Shown one piece after another: positions 1-7,724 of a stretch of DNA of 43,710 nt. Position 1 is the first letter of the stretch. The number at the start of each line of letters is the position of its first letter. The position numbers were made by a program, and so were the translations under genes. This stretch comes from Gammaproteobacteria bacterium (GTDB taxonomy: Bacteria; Pseudomonadota; Gammaproteobacteria; DSM-16500), in contig JABDBD010000023.1 in the NCBI GenBank assembly GCA_013288815.1, forward strand, positions 1,970 through 45,679, in the 5' to 3' direction. A model generated the notes under the pieces. The model ran no database searches. It had not been told where the DNA came from and worked only from the letters and a program-made list of their open reading frames with translations.

Positions 1-87
1 CTTTAAAACACTTTTGTCTTCAGCCTGGCAGCCAAACAACAGTAATGTACAAATTAAAATGATACTTTTTTTAACTGTTTGAAACAT
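1..87 (-). CDS. metQ: MetQ-type methionine-binding lipoprotein, N-terminal fragment (runs off the window)
   Basis: Only the first 29 codons are present. The reading begins ATG at 87 and shows a lysine-containing N-region, a hydrophobic stretch and a lipobox LFGC (Cys20), which is a bacterial lipoprotein signal peptide. AAGGT lies a few bases upstream of the ATG as a ribosome-binding site. It follows metI with a gap of about 10 bases on the same strand, which is where MetQ, the periplasmic methionine-binding lipoprotein of the MetNIQ importer, is expected. The identity rests on lipobox plus position; the ligand-binding domain is outside the window. Confidence 0.75.
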   Translation of the reverse strand, partial: MFQTVKKSIILICTLLLFGCQAEDKSVLK

Positions 88-97
88 ATGCTTTACC

Positions 98-757
98 TTA
101 TATTCTGAAACATGAGAATTGTTTAACTAAAAAATCTCCGAGATATTGAATGACCTGAACGATAATAATCATAATGACAATTGTAACTAACATGACGCCA
201 ATATCAAAACGTTGATAGCCATATCGAATGGCAAGGTCACCTAATCCTCCGCCTCCGACAGCACCCGCCATTGCTGAGTAACCCACTAAATTAACGGTTG
301 TTAATGTCAATCCATTCATAATGCTTGGAAAGGCTTCGGGTAGTAATACTTTGCGAATAATATGCCAAGGAGTGGCGCCCATTGCTAAAGCAGCCTCTAT
401 CAATCCTTTGTTAATTTCAAGTAAAGCACTTTCCACAACACGCGCAATAAATGGCATAGCTGCTAAACTGAGAGGAACGATTGCAGCAGATGTTCCTATG
501 GAAGTTCCTACGACTAAGCGAGTGAATGGTATGACGGCGATCATTAAAATAATAAAAGGAATTGATCGTGTCATATTAACGAGTGTCGCCAGAAAAATAT
601 TTATGCTTTTGTTTTCAAAAATATTTCCCTTGCGCGTGATGTAGAGTAGCACGCCTAAGGGAAGTCCCACGACAATAGCTATGCTAGCAGCAATAAAAAC
701 CATTAATAATGTTTCACCTGTTGCTTTAAGCAAAAGGGATAATATCGTTTGGGACAT
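98..757 (-). CDS. metI: Methionine ABC transporter permease MetI
   Basis: Inner-membrane permease of the D/L-methionine importer. The protein is about 219 aa, normal for MetI, with five or so hydrophobic segments and the ABC permease EAA-type loop EAALAMGATPWHIIRKVLLP, which contacts the MetN ATPase. I chose the ATG at 757 (MSQTIL). An in-frame GTG at 781 would add eight residues and deepen the overlap with metN. Either start overlaps the end of metN, so translation is probably coupled. It sits between metN and metQ in the standard operon order. Confidence 0.93.
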   Translation of the reverse strand: MSQTILSLLLKATGETLLMVFIAASIAIVVGLPLGVLLYITRKGNIFENKSINIFLATLVNMTRSIPFIILMIAVIPFTRLVVGTSIGTSAAIVPLSLAAMPFIARVVESALLEINKGLIEAALAMGATPWHIIRKVLLPEAFPSIMNGLTLTTVNLVGYSAMAGAVGGGGLGDLAIRYGYQRFDIGVMLVTIVIMIIIVQVIQYLGDFLVKQFSCFRI

Positions 758-1787
758 GACCAATAATCTCTGTGTTAACACCCATTTTTTTTAAATGTTC
801 CATACCCGCTAATAATTTTGATTTTTCTCCATCAATGGCAACTAACATAGTTCCCATCGCATGTTTTTTGATGTATTCCACATTGCCTTGCAGAATGTTA
901 ATTCGTAACCCAAACTGACTAATTAGTTGTCCGATGATAGGTTGCGTTGCCGCGTCTGGTAGAAACCATAATCTCAGCACAGGGTGAGTGTCATTTGTCG
1001 GCTCTGTTAAAAGATGTTGTTGTAACATAGGCGGTAATGTGTGTGACATGGATGAGAAAATAAAATTTTTTGCAGTCGGTGTTTTGGGATATGCAAAAAA
1101 TTCGCCGACTTCATTTTCTTCGATAAGATGTCCGCCTTCTAAAATGCCAACGCGATCACAACAGGCTTTAATCACTGACATTTCATGTGTTATTAATAGA
1201 ATAGCTAAATTTAATTTGTCTCGTATATCTCGTAATAACTGCAAGATGCTATTAGTGGTTTCAGGATCTAATGCCGAAGTGGCCTCATCACAGAGTAATA
1301 CTTTTGGTTTGGATGCGAGTGCGCGAGCAATTGCTACACGTTGTTTTTGTCCACCGCTGAGTTGCGCAGGGAAATGATTTTTTTTGCCTGTTAATCCCGT
1401 TAATTCCAACAAGGGTAATATCACATTATCAAATTCGTCACGCCTTAGATCTGTTAATTCTAAAGGGAAAGCAATATTGTCATAAACAGAGCGGGATGAT
1501 AATAAATTAAAATGTTGGAAGATCATTCCAATCTTTCGTCTAGCTTGCCGTAGTTCGTGTGGAGATAGACTCATGAGGTCTTGGTTGTTGACGATGATAT
1601 GCCCTTGCGTTGGTTTTTCTAATAAATTAACGCAGCGAATCAATGTGCTTTTACCAGCACCGCTTCTACCGATGACACCAAAGATTTCACCTTGCAGCAC
1701 ATCAAGGTTAATATCATATAACGCAGTAACAGTCCCATCTTGGGTGGTATAATTTTTGTATACATGCTGGAGTCGAATCATACACAT
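726..1787 (-). CDS. metN: Methionine ABC transporter ATP-binding protein MetN
   Basis: Cytoplasmic ATPase that powers methionine import. The 353-aa protein has Walker A GRSGAGKST (about residues 40-48), Q-loop, signature LSGGQKQR (143-150), Walker B LLCDEAT (164-170) and the H-loop in LLITHE. After about residue 275 comes a C-terminal NIL regulatory domain, which in E. coli MetN binds methionine and inhibits transport. Two ATGs lie close together (1787 and 1781); the AGAAAG upstream is better spaced for 1781. It is the first gene of metN-metI-metQ and is divergent from the pncB-like gene. I see no SAM riboswitch or clear Met box upstream. Confidence 0.95.
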   Translation of the reverse strand: MCMIRLQHVYKNYTTQDGTVTALYDINLDVLQGEIFGVIGRSGAGKSTLIRCVNLLEKPTQGHIIVNNQDLMSLSPHELRQARRKIGMIFQHFNLLSSRSVYDNIAFPLELTDLRRDEFDNVILPLLELTGLTGKKNHFPAQLSGGQKQRVAIARALASKPKVLLCDEATSALDPETTNSILQLLRDIRDKLNLAILLITHEMSVIKACCDRVGILEGGHLIEENEVGEFFAYPKTPTAKNFIFSSMSHTLPPMLQQHLLTEPTNDTHPVLRLWFLPDAATQPIIGQLISQFGLRINILQGNVEYIKKHAMGTMLVAIDGEKSKLLAGMEHLKKMGVNTEIIGHVPNDIIPFA

Positions 1788-1901
1788 ACTTTCTATTCTG
1801 AAGTTGAGCCTATATAATCCCCAATTCGGCAGTCAAAGTCTACAGCGAATGACTAATGTGCTGAATTTGCAAGATTTTTTTTAAAAAGGGATAAAAACAA
1901 C
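1788..1901. promoter_or_regulatory. Divergent promoter region, metNIQ / nicotinate phosphoribosyltransferase
   Basis: On the minus strand there is a TTGACT box followed 16 bases later by TATAGG, a plausible sigma-70 promoter for metN. On the plus strand a TATAAT lies at 1813-1818, without a convincing -35 box. The two -10 regions overlap, so the two transcripts may compete. No transcription-factor site is recognisable. Confidence 0.4.
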
Positions 1902-3323
1902 GTGATATCTTCCTTACTGACTGACTTATATCAGTTGACGATGGCATATGGTTATTGGAAGCTAAACATGCATAACCAAGAAGCCGTCTTTCAGCTGATT
2001 TTTCGAAGGAATCCATTTCGTGGAAATTATTCTATTGCATGTGGATTAGGTACTGCCATTAAAATGCTTGAGGAATGGTGTTTTACGGATGATGATATTT
2101 CTTACCTAAACACGCTGATGTCATCCAATGGAAAACCCTTATTTTCTGCTGAATTTTTAAAATATCTGCGAGAGTTACGTTTAAGTTGTGATATTGATGC
2201 AATACCAGAAGGGACAATTGTTTTTCCTAACGAACCACTCATACGAGTGAGAGGTCCTTTATTACAAGCGCAATTATTAGAATCCATTCTTCTCAACATT
2301 ATTAATTTTCAAACGCTCATTGCGACCAAATCCTCTCGAATTTGCCAAGCTGCTCAGGGAGCTGATGTCTTCGAATTTGGAATGCGACGTGCTCAAGGTC
2401 CTGATGGTGCGCTTTCAGCGACTCGAGCAGCCTATATTGGCGGCTGTGTGGCGACTTCAAATGTATTGGCAGGAAAGCTTTATGATATCCCTGTGAGGGG
2501 AACACATGCACATAGCTGGGTGACGGCTTTTTCTGATGAGCTTAGTGCTTTTTCAGCGTATGCAGAGGTGATGCCGAATAACTGCGTTTTATTAGTTGAT
2601 ACGTTTGATACATTAGCGGGCGTTGCAAATGCGATTGAAGTCGGGAAAAAATTACGTAACCAAGGCGCTGAATTAGCGGGTATACGCTTAGATTCAGGTG
2701 ATCTAGGCCCATTAAGCGTGAAGGCGCGGGCGATGTTAAATCAAGCAGGGTTTTCTAAAACAAAAATCATTGCAAGCAATTCATTAGACGAGCATTCCAT
2801 CAAACAACTCTGTGATCAGGGCGCGAAGATTGACATTTGGGGTGTAGGCACTCATTTAGTCACAGCGCATGATGAGCCCGCATTAGAGGGCGTTTATAAA
2901 TTATCAGCCTTGCGTGATGCCGACCAGCAATGGTCTTATAAAGTTAAATTATCGGAGCAAGTTTTTAAAATATCGACACCTGGCATTTATCAAGTGCGGC
3001 GTTTTTTTCAAGACGAACAACAAGTCATGGATATTTTGTATGATATTGAATTAGGCATTCCAGAAACACCTACAGCTCAATCGTTTGAGGAGTCACATGT
3101 TGACATGAAAGTGATGGATTTTGATGCCTGTGTAGACCTTCTTGTCCCTGTTTTTGAAAAAGGGAAGTTAGTATATCTGGATGAATCTATTCATAAAATT
3201 AGAGAAAGAGCTATTGCACAGGCGACGCAGTTCTTGAAATCTTATCCTAAAGAGGCCTATATGGTTGGATTAGAGACTCGGTTGTCTGATTTAAAACAGA
3301 AGTTAATCAAAGAGTTAAGCTGA
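1902..3323 (+). CDS. pncB: Nicotinate phosphoribosyltransferase
   Basis: Converts nicotinate and PRPP to nicotinate mononucleotide with ATP use, the entry step of the Preiss-Handler NAD salvage pathway, in the cytoplasm. Family motifs visible in the 473-aa protein: LLTDLYQLTMAYGY at the N-terminus, FEFGMRRAQGPDGA (about 158-170), GTHAHSW (200-206), LVDTFDT (231-237) and IRLDSGDL (261-268, PRPP/phosphate binding). Length fits the long bacterial/eukaryotic-like NAPRT type rather than the shorter E. coli PncB. The start codon is GTG, with AAGGG about 11 bases upstream. It appears monocistronic and its TGA stop is the first three bases of a perfect hairpin. Confidence 0.93.
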   Translation: MISSLLTDLYQLTMAYGYWKLNMHNQEAVFQLIFRRNPFRGNYSIACGLGTAIKMLEEWCFTDDDISYLNTLMSSNGKPLFSAEFLKYLRELRLSCDIDAIPEGTIVFPNEPLIRVRGPLLQAQLLESILLNIINFQTLIATKSSRICQAAQGADVFEFGMRRAQGPDGALSATRAAYIGGCVATSNVLAGKLYDIPVRGTHAHSWVTAFSDELSAFSAYAEVMPNNCVLLVDTFDTLAGVANAIEVGKKLRNQGAELAGIRLDSGDLGPLSVKARAMLNQAGFSKTKIIASNSLDEHSIKQLCDQGAKIDIWGVGTHLVTAHDEPALEGVYKLSALRDADQQWSYKVKLSEQVFKISTPGIYQVRRFFQDEQQVMDILYDIELGIPETPTAQSFEESHVDMKVMDFDACVDLLVPVFEKGKLVYLDESIHKIRERAIAQATQFLKSYPKEAYMVGLETRLSDLKQKLIKELS

Positions 3324-3360
3324 GATAATTCTAGATTCTAACGAATCTAGAATTATCTCA
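3321..3360 (+). repeat. Perfect 18-bp inverted repeat (hairpin) starting at the pncB stop codon
   Basis: Arms TGAGATAATTCTAGATTC and its exact complement are separated by a four-base TAAC loop, 40 bases in all. The first three bases are the stop codon of the upstream gene. There is no T-run after it on the plus strand, so it is not a standard rho-independent terminator, though it could block 3' exonucleases or terminate weakly. Confidence 0.85.
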
Positions 3361-3463
3361 GAAAAACCATTTATTCTCTATTTTTAAGTCCATTTTCGCC
3401 AAATTTGTGTTAAATGTGTGCTATATTAATAATAACATCAACCTTAAAGTTGAGGAGTTGTGT

Positions 3464-3754
3464 ATGACTAATATTCAACAAATTTTACAGCAACAACAAA
3501 AAGATGCAGAAAAAAAAGCTGAACAAGATGATTCGAATGTTCAGCTGAATCAGGCTGTTGTTATTACAGAGGAATACGAGGAAGTTGAAGACGACCTGGC
3601 TTCTGACAAGATAAATGCAAACGTAGCTCAAGAGGCTGCTCAGCTATCTCAGCCCGTAGAAGTTAGTGATGCTGAAGATGAGGAAGATGAAGAAGATGAA
3701 GAAAAAGAGTATAAAACGCCAAGGCTGACCCCATTTAATAATTCTAATGAATAA
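3464..3754 (+). CDS. Small acidic protein of unknown function upstream of trmB
   Basis: A 96-aa protein that I do not recognise. The start at 3464 is preceded by a good GAGGAG ribosome-binding site; an in-frame ATG at 3407 has none. The N-terminal third is rich in Gln and Lys (QQILQQQQKDAEKK), the middle is acidic, and residues about 69-81 are almost only Asp and Glu, followed by a short basic/proline tail (KTPRLTPF). It has no membrane segment and is probably largely disordered. The stop lies two bases before the trmB ATG, so the two are likely cotranscribed and coupled. Function unknown. Confidence 0.7.
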   Translation: MTNIQQILQQQQKDAEKKAEQDDSNVQLNQAVVITEEYEEVEDDLASDKINANVAQEAAQLSQPVEVSDAEDEEDEEDEEKEYKTPRLTPFNNSNE

Positions 3755-3756
3755 AT

Positions 3757-4467
3757 ATGATAGAGAATGTAATGATCCCAAAAGACACCCCTCTACGCCG
3801 AGTGCGTAGTTTTGTGCGTCGTGATAGCCGCATGACCGATGCGCAGCGTCGTGTATTACAGACGCTGTGGCCAACATTCGGATTAATGAAAGAAGATGGT
3901 ATGGTTGATTTCCAGCGAATTTTTGGCAGAAAAGCGCCTGTCATTTTAGAAATTGGATTTGGATCGGGGCTATCGTTAAGTGAGATCGCAAAACAACATC
4001 CCGAAAAGGATTTTATCGGTGTTGAAACTTACCATCCTGGAATCGGATCGTTATTGCTAGAGATTGAAAAAGAAAACATTCAAAATATTCGAATTTATTA
4101 TGCAGATGCCGTTGAAGTGCTGCAAGAATGTATTTCCTCTCAAAGTTTAGATGGAATTCAGCTCTTCTTCCCAGATCCTTGGCCTAAGCGCAAACATCAT
4201 AAACGCCGTATTATACAGCCTGAATTTGTTAATATTCTGGCAGACAAATTAAAGACTGCTGGTGTTTTGCATTTAGCAACGGATTGGGAGCATTATGCGC
4301 AACAAATGATGCAAGTTTTATCAAAGTCAGATAAGCTAATTAATATTGCTGGAGCAGGCCAATTCGCAACACGCTCTGCTCAACGTCCTGTGATGACGAA
4401 ATTTGAAAGCAGAGGTACGAAGTCAGGGCGGGCCATTTGGGAGTTGCAGTTCGCGCGTTGTGATTAA
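3757..4467 (+). CDS. trmB: tRNA (guanine-N7-)-methyltransferase TrmB
   Basis: Methylates N7 of G46 in the variable loop of tRNAs using SAM. The 236-aa protein carries the N-terminal RSFVRR segment, SAM-binding motif LEIGFGSGLSL, the acidic end of the next strand in GVETYHPG, the hallmark FFPDPWPKRKHHKRR and the C-terminal substrate loop TKFESRGTKSGRAIWEL. Length is normal. The start may be the ATG at 3757 or the one at 3772, where AGAG is better spaced. It follows the small acidic gene by two bases and precedes a lipoprotein gene by eight. Confidence 0.95.
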   Translation: MIENVMIPKDTPLRRVRSFVRRDSRMTDAQRRVLQTLWPTFGLMKEDGMVDFQRIFGRKAPVILEIGFGSGLSLSEIAKQHPEKDFIGVETYHPGIGSLLLEIEKENIQNIRIYYADAVEVLQECISSQSLDGIQLFFPDPWPKRKHHKRRIIQPEFVNILADKLKTAGVLHLATDWEHYAQQMMQVLSKSDKLINIAGAGQFATRSAQRPVMTKFESRGTKSGRAIWELQFARCD

Positions 4468-4475
4468 GGACTATT

Positions 4476-4868
4476 ATGAAAAATAAAAATGGATTTTTAT
4501 TCTTATTACTTGTTTTTTTATCCCTGGCTGGTTGTTACAACGTGAATACATATATTTATGTTCCGCCTCATTCCACTCTAGGCAAAATGTGTATGATGGG
4601 GTGTTTAGAAAAAAGAACACATTGTCAGCATATGTGTAATGTTCATAAAGAGCAGTGCCAGATCAACGATCAAGAAAATGCGGTTTACCGTTATAATATT
4701 TATCATGATGAACAAAAAGCAAGTCATCGTGAAGATAATAAATTTATCTACGATTTTGATGATAGTAATTGCTGTAAGAATATACCTTGCGATTGCCAAA
4801 TGAATTTTGATATCTGCTATCGAGATTGTGGCGGCAAAATTATTATTAAGCCTAAAACTATTGATTAA
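4476..4868 (+). CDS. Cysteine-rich lipoprotein, unknown function
   Basis: A 130-aa protein with a lysine-containing N-region, a hydrophobic core and lipobox LAGC (lipidated Cys20), preceded by AAGGA as ribosome-binding site. The mature part has eleven more cysteines: 39, 43, 50, 54 and 61 (alternating 4- and 7-residue spacing) and then 99, 100, 105, 107, 114 and 118. The CxxxC pairs on helix-compatible spacing resemble disulfide-stapled helical hairpins. Metal binding is the other possibility. No homologue recognised. It lies eight bases after trmB and so is probably cotranscribed. Confidence 0.75.
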   Translation: MKNKNGFLFLLLVFLSLAGCYNVNTYIYVPPHSTLGKMCMMGCLEKRTHCQHMCNVHKEQCQINDQENAVYRYNIYHDEQKASHREDNKFIYDFDDSNCCKNIPCDCQMNFDICYRDCGGKIIIKPKTID

Positions 4869-4934
4869 TTTGCTGGACTTTAGTGTTCGCCTTCACTAAT
4901 CTAATTTCATTCTGACTCAGAGAGGATTTGGAGA

Positions 4935-5582
4935 ATGCGAAGCAAATTAGGATTGCTGCATGTTCTTGCGGTGGTAGGTTCCAGTCTGTTGACTTCTGCA
5001 TATGCGACGGGTCCTGGATTTTTTTTAGGGTTGCAGGCAGGACAAACCAATGTACATGCCGTGCCAGGAACCTTTACAACAAGTTCTGGCCAATCAGTCT
5101 CGGTGAGCCCGAGTAATAACGGCTTTGGTGCTCGTTTATTTATGGGATATAACTTTACTTCCTATGCAGCGATGGAGGGGGGTGCTACTCGTTATAGTCC
5201 CGCTAATTATAATTATTCAGGCGGTAGTTGTCGAAATACACCAAAATACGGATTTGATCTTGTCGCTAAAGGCTTAGTTCCTGTGAGTGTCGTCAGTGTT
5301 TTCGGAAAAGCCGGGATAGATGTTTTGCGAACCGCTGGTTTTAAAGATATGTTTGCAAAGAATTCTACGAGTGGCACTAGCTGTACGGGTGGTCAAGCTT
5401 ATTCGACCGCAGCTCGTCCAATTATCGGCGCTGGAGTGAGCTATGATCTCACGCCAAATTGGGTAGTAGACCTTTCTTGGACGCGTGTGTTGAAAGGAGG
5501 TAATTCCCAAAATGCAGATTTTAAATCAATAGGTTTTGCGTATCACTTTGTTAAGTTGTATTGCGGCCAATTTTTGTGTTGA
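4935..5582 (+). CDS. Small outer-membrane beta-barrel protein (OmpA-like barrel)
   Basis: A 215-aa protein with a cleavable signal peptide ending TSAYA before TGPGF. The mature part alternates short amphipathic strands and glycine/serine turns in the manner of eight-stranded barrels: FLGLQAGQT, FGARLFMGYNF, YAAMEGGATRY, FDLVAKGLVP, VVSVFGKAGID, PIIGAGVSYDL, WVVDLSWTRV and SIGFAYHFV. It has no OmpA-type peptidoglycan domain. Two cysteines in loops and two in a short tail after the last strand are unusual, because most barrels end on an aromatic residue. GGAG precedes the ATG. Probably a porin-like or adhesive surface protein; the exact role is unknown. Confidence 0.8.
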   Translation: MRSKLGLLHVLAVVGSSLLTSAYATGPGFFLGLQAGQTNVHAVPGTFTTSSGQSVSVSPSNNGFGARLFMGYNFTSYAAMEGGATRYSPANYNYSGGSCRNTPKYGFDLVAKGLVPVSVVSVFGKAGIDVLRTAGFKDMFAKNSTSGTSCTGGQAYSTAARPIIGAGVSYDLTPNWVVDLSWTRVLKGGNSQNADFKSIGFAYHFVKLYCGQFLC

Positions 5583-5611
5583 TGATGTTTAAAATTTCTT
5601 TTTCGATAGTG

Positions 5612-5639
5612 TTGACATTTTATTAAAATAATTTAGTAT
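5612..5639 (+). promoter_or_regulatory. Candidate sigma-70 promoter for the 516-aa gene
   Basis: A perfect TTGACA (5612-5617) is followed 16 bases later by TAGTAT (5634-5639). A transcript from here would have about 200 bases of leader before the ATG at 5851, and that leader contains the hairpin at 5702-5782. Confidence 0.5.
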
Positions 5640-5701
5640 TTCCGTTCACTTCAGTTATTCCCTTCTACTCATAAAATCAAAAAAATAGTTTTGTGTTGGC
5701 T

Positions 5702-5782
5702 GGTCTTGCAAAATTTCTAATTTTAGTTTGAATATCTCATCAGGTGATTCGTTACGCTAGAATTAGCCATGATTGCAAGACC
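5702..5782 (+). promoter_or_regulatory. Structured leader: two-tier inverted repeat upstream of the 516-aa gene
   Basis: Outer arms GGTCTTGCAA (5702-5711) and TTGCAAGACC (5773-5782) are perfectly complementary. Inside them CTAATTTTAG (5717-5726) pairs with CTAGAATTAG (5757-5766) with one T-G wobble, leaving a 30-base apical region. No T-run follows, so it is not an obvious terminator. It matches no riboswitch I know. Confidence 0.5.
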
Positions 5783-5850
5783 TCTATCACTGAGCTATGT
5801 GAATATTCATCTGTTTTATCCTGATAGCATTTCCGTAAAAAGAGGTTAAT

Positions 5851-7401
5851 ATGTTACATTTAGTTCCTAAAGTCAGTAAGCTTGTTATTTTTTCAGATGC
5901 AACTCATTCAACATTCTTTCCCTATTCGCTGGTCTTTGACCTGTTGATGTATTTTGATGATCCTAAGCTAGATACAGTAGTAAAAAATATATTTGAAAAA
6001 TGGTTGCCTCAATATTCTGATTACCAAAATCCCCTGGATTTTTGGGTTGATTTAGAGTCAATGGGCGAAGTTTCAGTGTTGATGGCTAAGCAATTAGCAA
6101 TGGTCATTAAAGATTATATTCGTGAAGCGATAGAGTATGAAGTGGTGTTGCTTATTAGTTTAAATAAAAAAATAACTCGCGAGAATCAACTTTTTATATT
6201 CTATTTAAAACAATCCAATACGGTTGCGATCGATTTTACACAAAAGGAAAATTATATTTCGACTGTGTGTGATTATTCGAAATATATGGCTTGGTTTTGT
6301 ATTGTAGATTTCAAGCATATTGATTTTCATGTCGAAACCGCGCTAGTTTTAAAATATGCCTGGCATTGCGCAAGTTTAGGCGCTGAAGAAGTAGGTTTTT
6401 CTATATTAGAAACTGCTATTGACAGTGTATTGCATATAACTATAAAAATTGTCTATTTAGTACAGCTCCAATTTATGCGTATTGCCACTCAGTATTATGA
6501 TGAGGCTGCTCGTGAAAATCGGGTTCCTGAGGTTGGTCATGAAGAAATGATAGAATCATTTTATGTGACTAAAGCCTGGGGAAATGTTTTGACTAGGCGT
6601 ATAGATGCAGCTGGATATTATTTTAATCGTGCAAACATGACGATGGAATCAACACTGAATGACGTAAACTGTCTCTATAAAATGAATATTTTTGCTTTAT
6701 ATCAGTATTTAATTGGGCATGTTGAAAATGCGTTATATATCGAAAATAAAATAAAAAAGAAGATAGCTGAGAATAGTGAAAGTCCTCAGATAACCTATGT
6801 TAATTCCATTAGCTTGGCGCGATTGTATCGTTATGCAGAAGAGTATGATTCTGCTAAAGCAGCTTATGATGCTGCATTTAACTTGCCGGAGGTGATTCGC
6901 TCGGAGACTTATTGGATATATTCAAATGTATGCTATGGCATGTTATATGAAAGGCAAAATAGGGATTTATTAGCATTAGAGCATTGGCTGCTAGCTACGC
7001 TACATTGGTTGACAGCAAAAACCCCAGAAGCATTGGGGTGGCAAGCTGTTCGAGTGATTTCAGAGCCAAATTATAAACCACGCACGCTCTTTGATGTGAA
7101 TGGAATCACACACAGTTTTCTTTTAAAGCTGATTGAGTTAGCAGAGAAAAATCAAATTCCAATTCGATTAAAATCCGTTAAGAAAATTTTATTTACCACA
7201 GAAGATGGGAAGTTTAAAAATCCATGTATTTTTAAATTCAAGGAGATAACACTGTTGGCAAGTACAACAAAGGCTGTGGTTGTGTCTGAACTAAATTCTT
7301 ATAACAAACTTTCGAATTTAGCAGCAGAGATATTGGCAAAATTGTTGGGTTTTAACGGACATGAGTTCAATCATTTTTTTATTTGCTTATTTAGTCGGTA
7401 A
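5851..7401 (+). CDS. Hypothetical protein with TPR-like helical repeats, 516 aa
   Basis: Not recognised. AGAGG precedes the ATG at good spacing. The first 150 residues contain short beta-prone stretches (KLVIFSD, VVLLISL) and a WVDLESMGEVS segment. From about residue 160 the protein is mostly helical, with repeat-like units containing alternating aromatic and small residues (LARLYRYAEEYDSAKAAYDAAF; YSNVCYGMLYERQNRDLLALEHW), which look like tetratricopeptide-type repeats. The last about 100 residues are mixed alpha/beta. There is no signal peptide or clear membrane span, so a cytoplasmic scaffold or a secreted effector are both possible. It stands alone, with its own promoter candidate and a structured leader, and a MITE-like element 50 bases downstream. 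Confidence 0.75.
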   Translation: MLHLVPKVSKLVIFSDATHSTFFPYSLVFDLLMYFDDPKLDTVVKNIFEKWLPQYSDYQNPLDFWVDLESMGEVSVLMAKQLAMVIKDYIREAIEYEVVLLISLNKKITRENQLFIFYLKQSNTVAIDFTQKENYISTVCDYSKYMAWFCIVDFKHIDFHVETALVLKYAWHCASLGAEEVGFSILETAIDSVLHITIKIVYLVQLQFMRIATQYYDEAARENRVPEVGHEEMIESFYVTKAWGNVLTRRIDAAGYYFNRANMTMESTLNDVNCLYKMNIFALYQYLIGHVENALYIENKIKKKIAENSESPQITYVNSISLARLYRYAEEYDSAKAAYDAAFNLPEVIRSETYWIYSNVCYGMLYERQNRDLLALEHWLLATLHWLTAKTPEALGWQAVRVISEPNYKPRTLFDVNGITHSFLLKLIELAEKNQIPIRLKSVKKILFTTEDGKFKNPCIFKFKEITLLASTTKAVVVSELNSYNKLSNLAAEILAKLLGFNGHEFNHFFICLFSR

Positions 7402-7450
7402 AAGTTAGCATTCGGCAACTTAATCTTTATTCCTTAGCGGTCGTGGACTA

Positions 7451-7631
7451 TATACCCATTACACCTCAAGATGCGAACTTTAACAACACATCTTGCGGCG
7501 CATTTGCAACGTTTTTCAATCGAAAAACCTCACAATACAACAAGTATTGCTGCGGTTTTTCTCAATCAAAACGTTTCAACTGCTTGCAATCTGCATTGTT
7601 AAAGTTCGCATCTTGAGGTGTAATGGGTATA
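7451..7631. mobile_element. MITE-like palindromic element with perfect 36-bp terminal inverted repeats
   Basis: The left end 7451-7486 (starting TATACCCATTACACCTCAAG) and the right end 7596-7631 are exact reverse complements over 36 bases. The inner halves also pair, but imperfectly (shared blocks such as CAATAC, AAAAACC and AACGTTTT), so the whole 181 bp is one long hairpin. No transposase is encoded. The outermost TA on both sides could be a duplicated TA target, as made by IS630/Tc1-type transposases. Apart from this element the 7402-7724 gap holds nothing I recognise. Confidence 0.75.
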
Positions 7632-7724
7632 GAACAACTATGCTCGCGATTTTTCGCAAAAAGTTCGTGCAAATCTGCATGACAACTGAGCGCCAAGTTG
7701 CGGGAGTTATTTCGTGCTCGTTCC

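Noticed and set aside
988..1377. 129-codon plus-strand frame inside metN
   Set aside because: It is an antisense shadow of a clearly conserved ABC ATPase gene.
1788..1901. SAM riboswitch or MetJ box upstream of metN
   Set aside because: Only 114 bases separate the divergent genes, and neither the riboswitch core nor tandem AGACGTCT-like boxes are visible.
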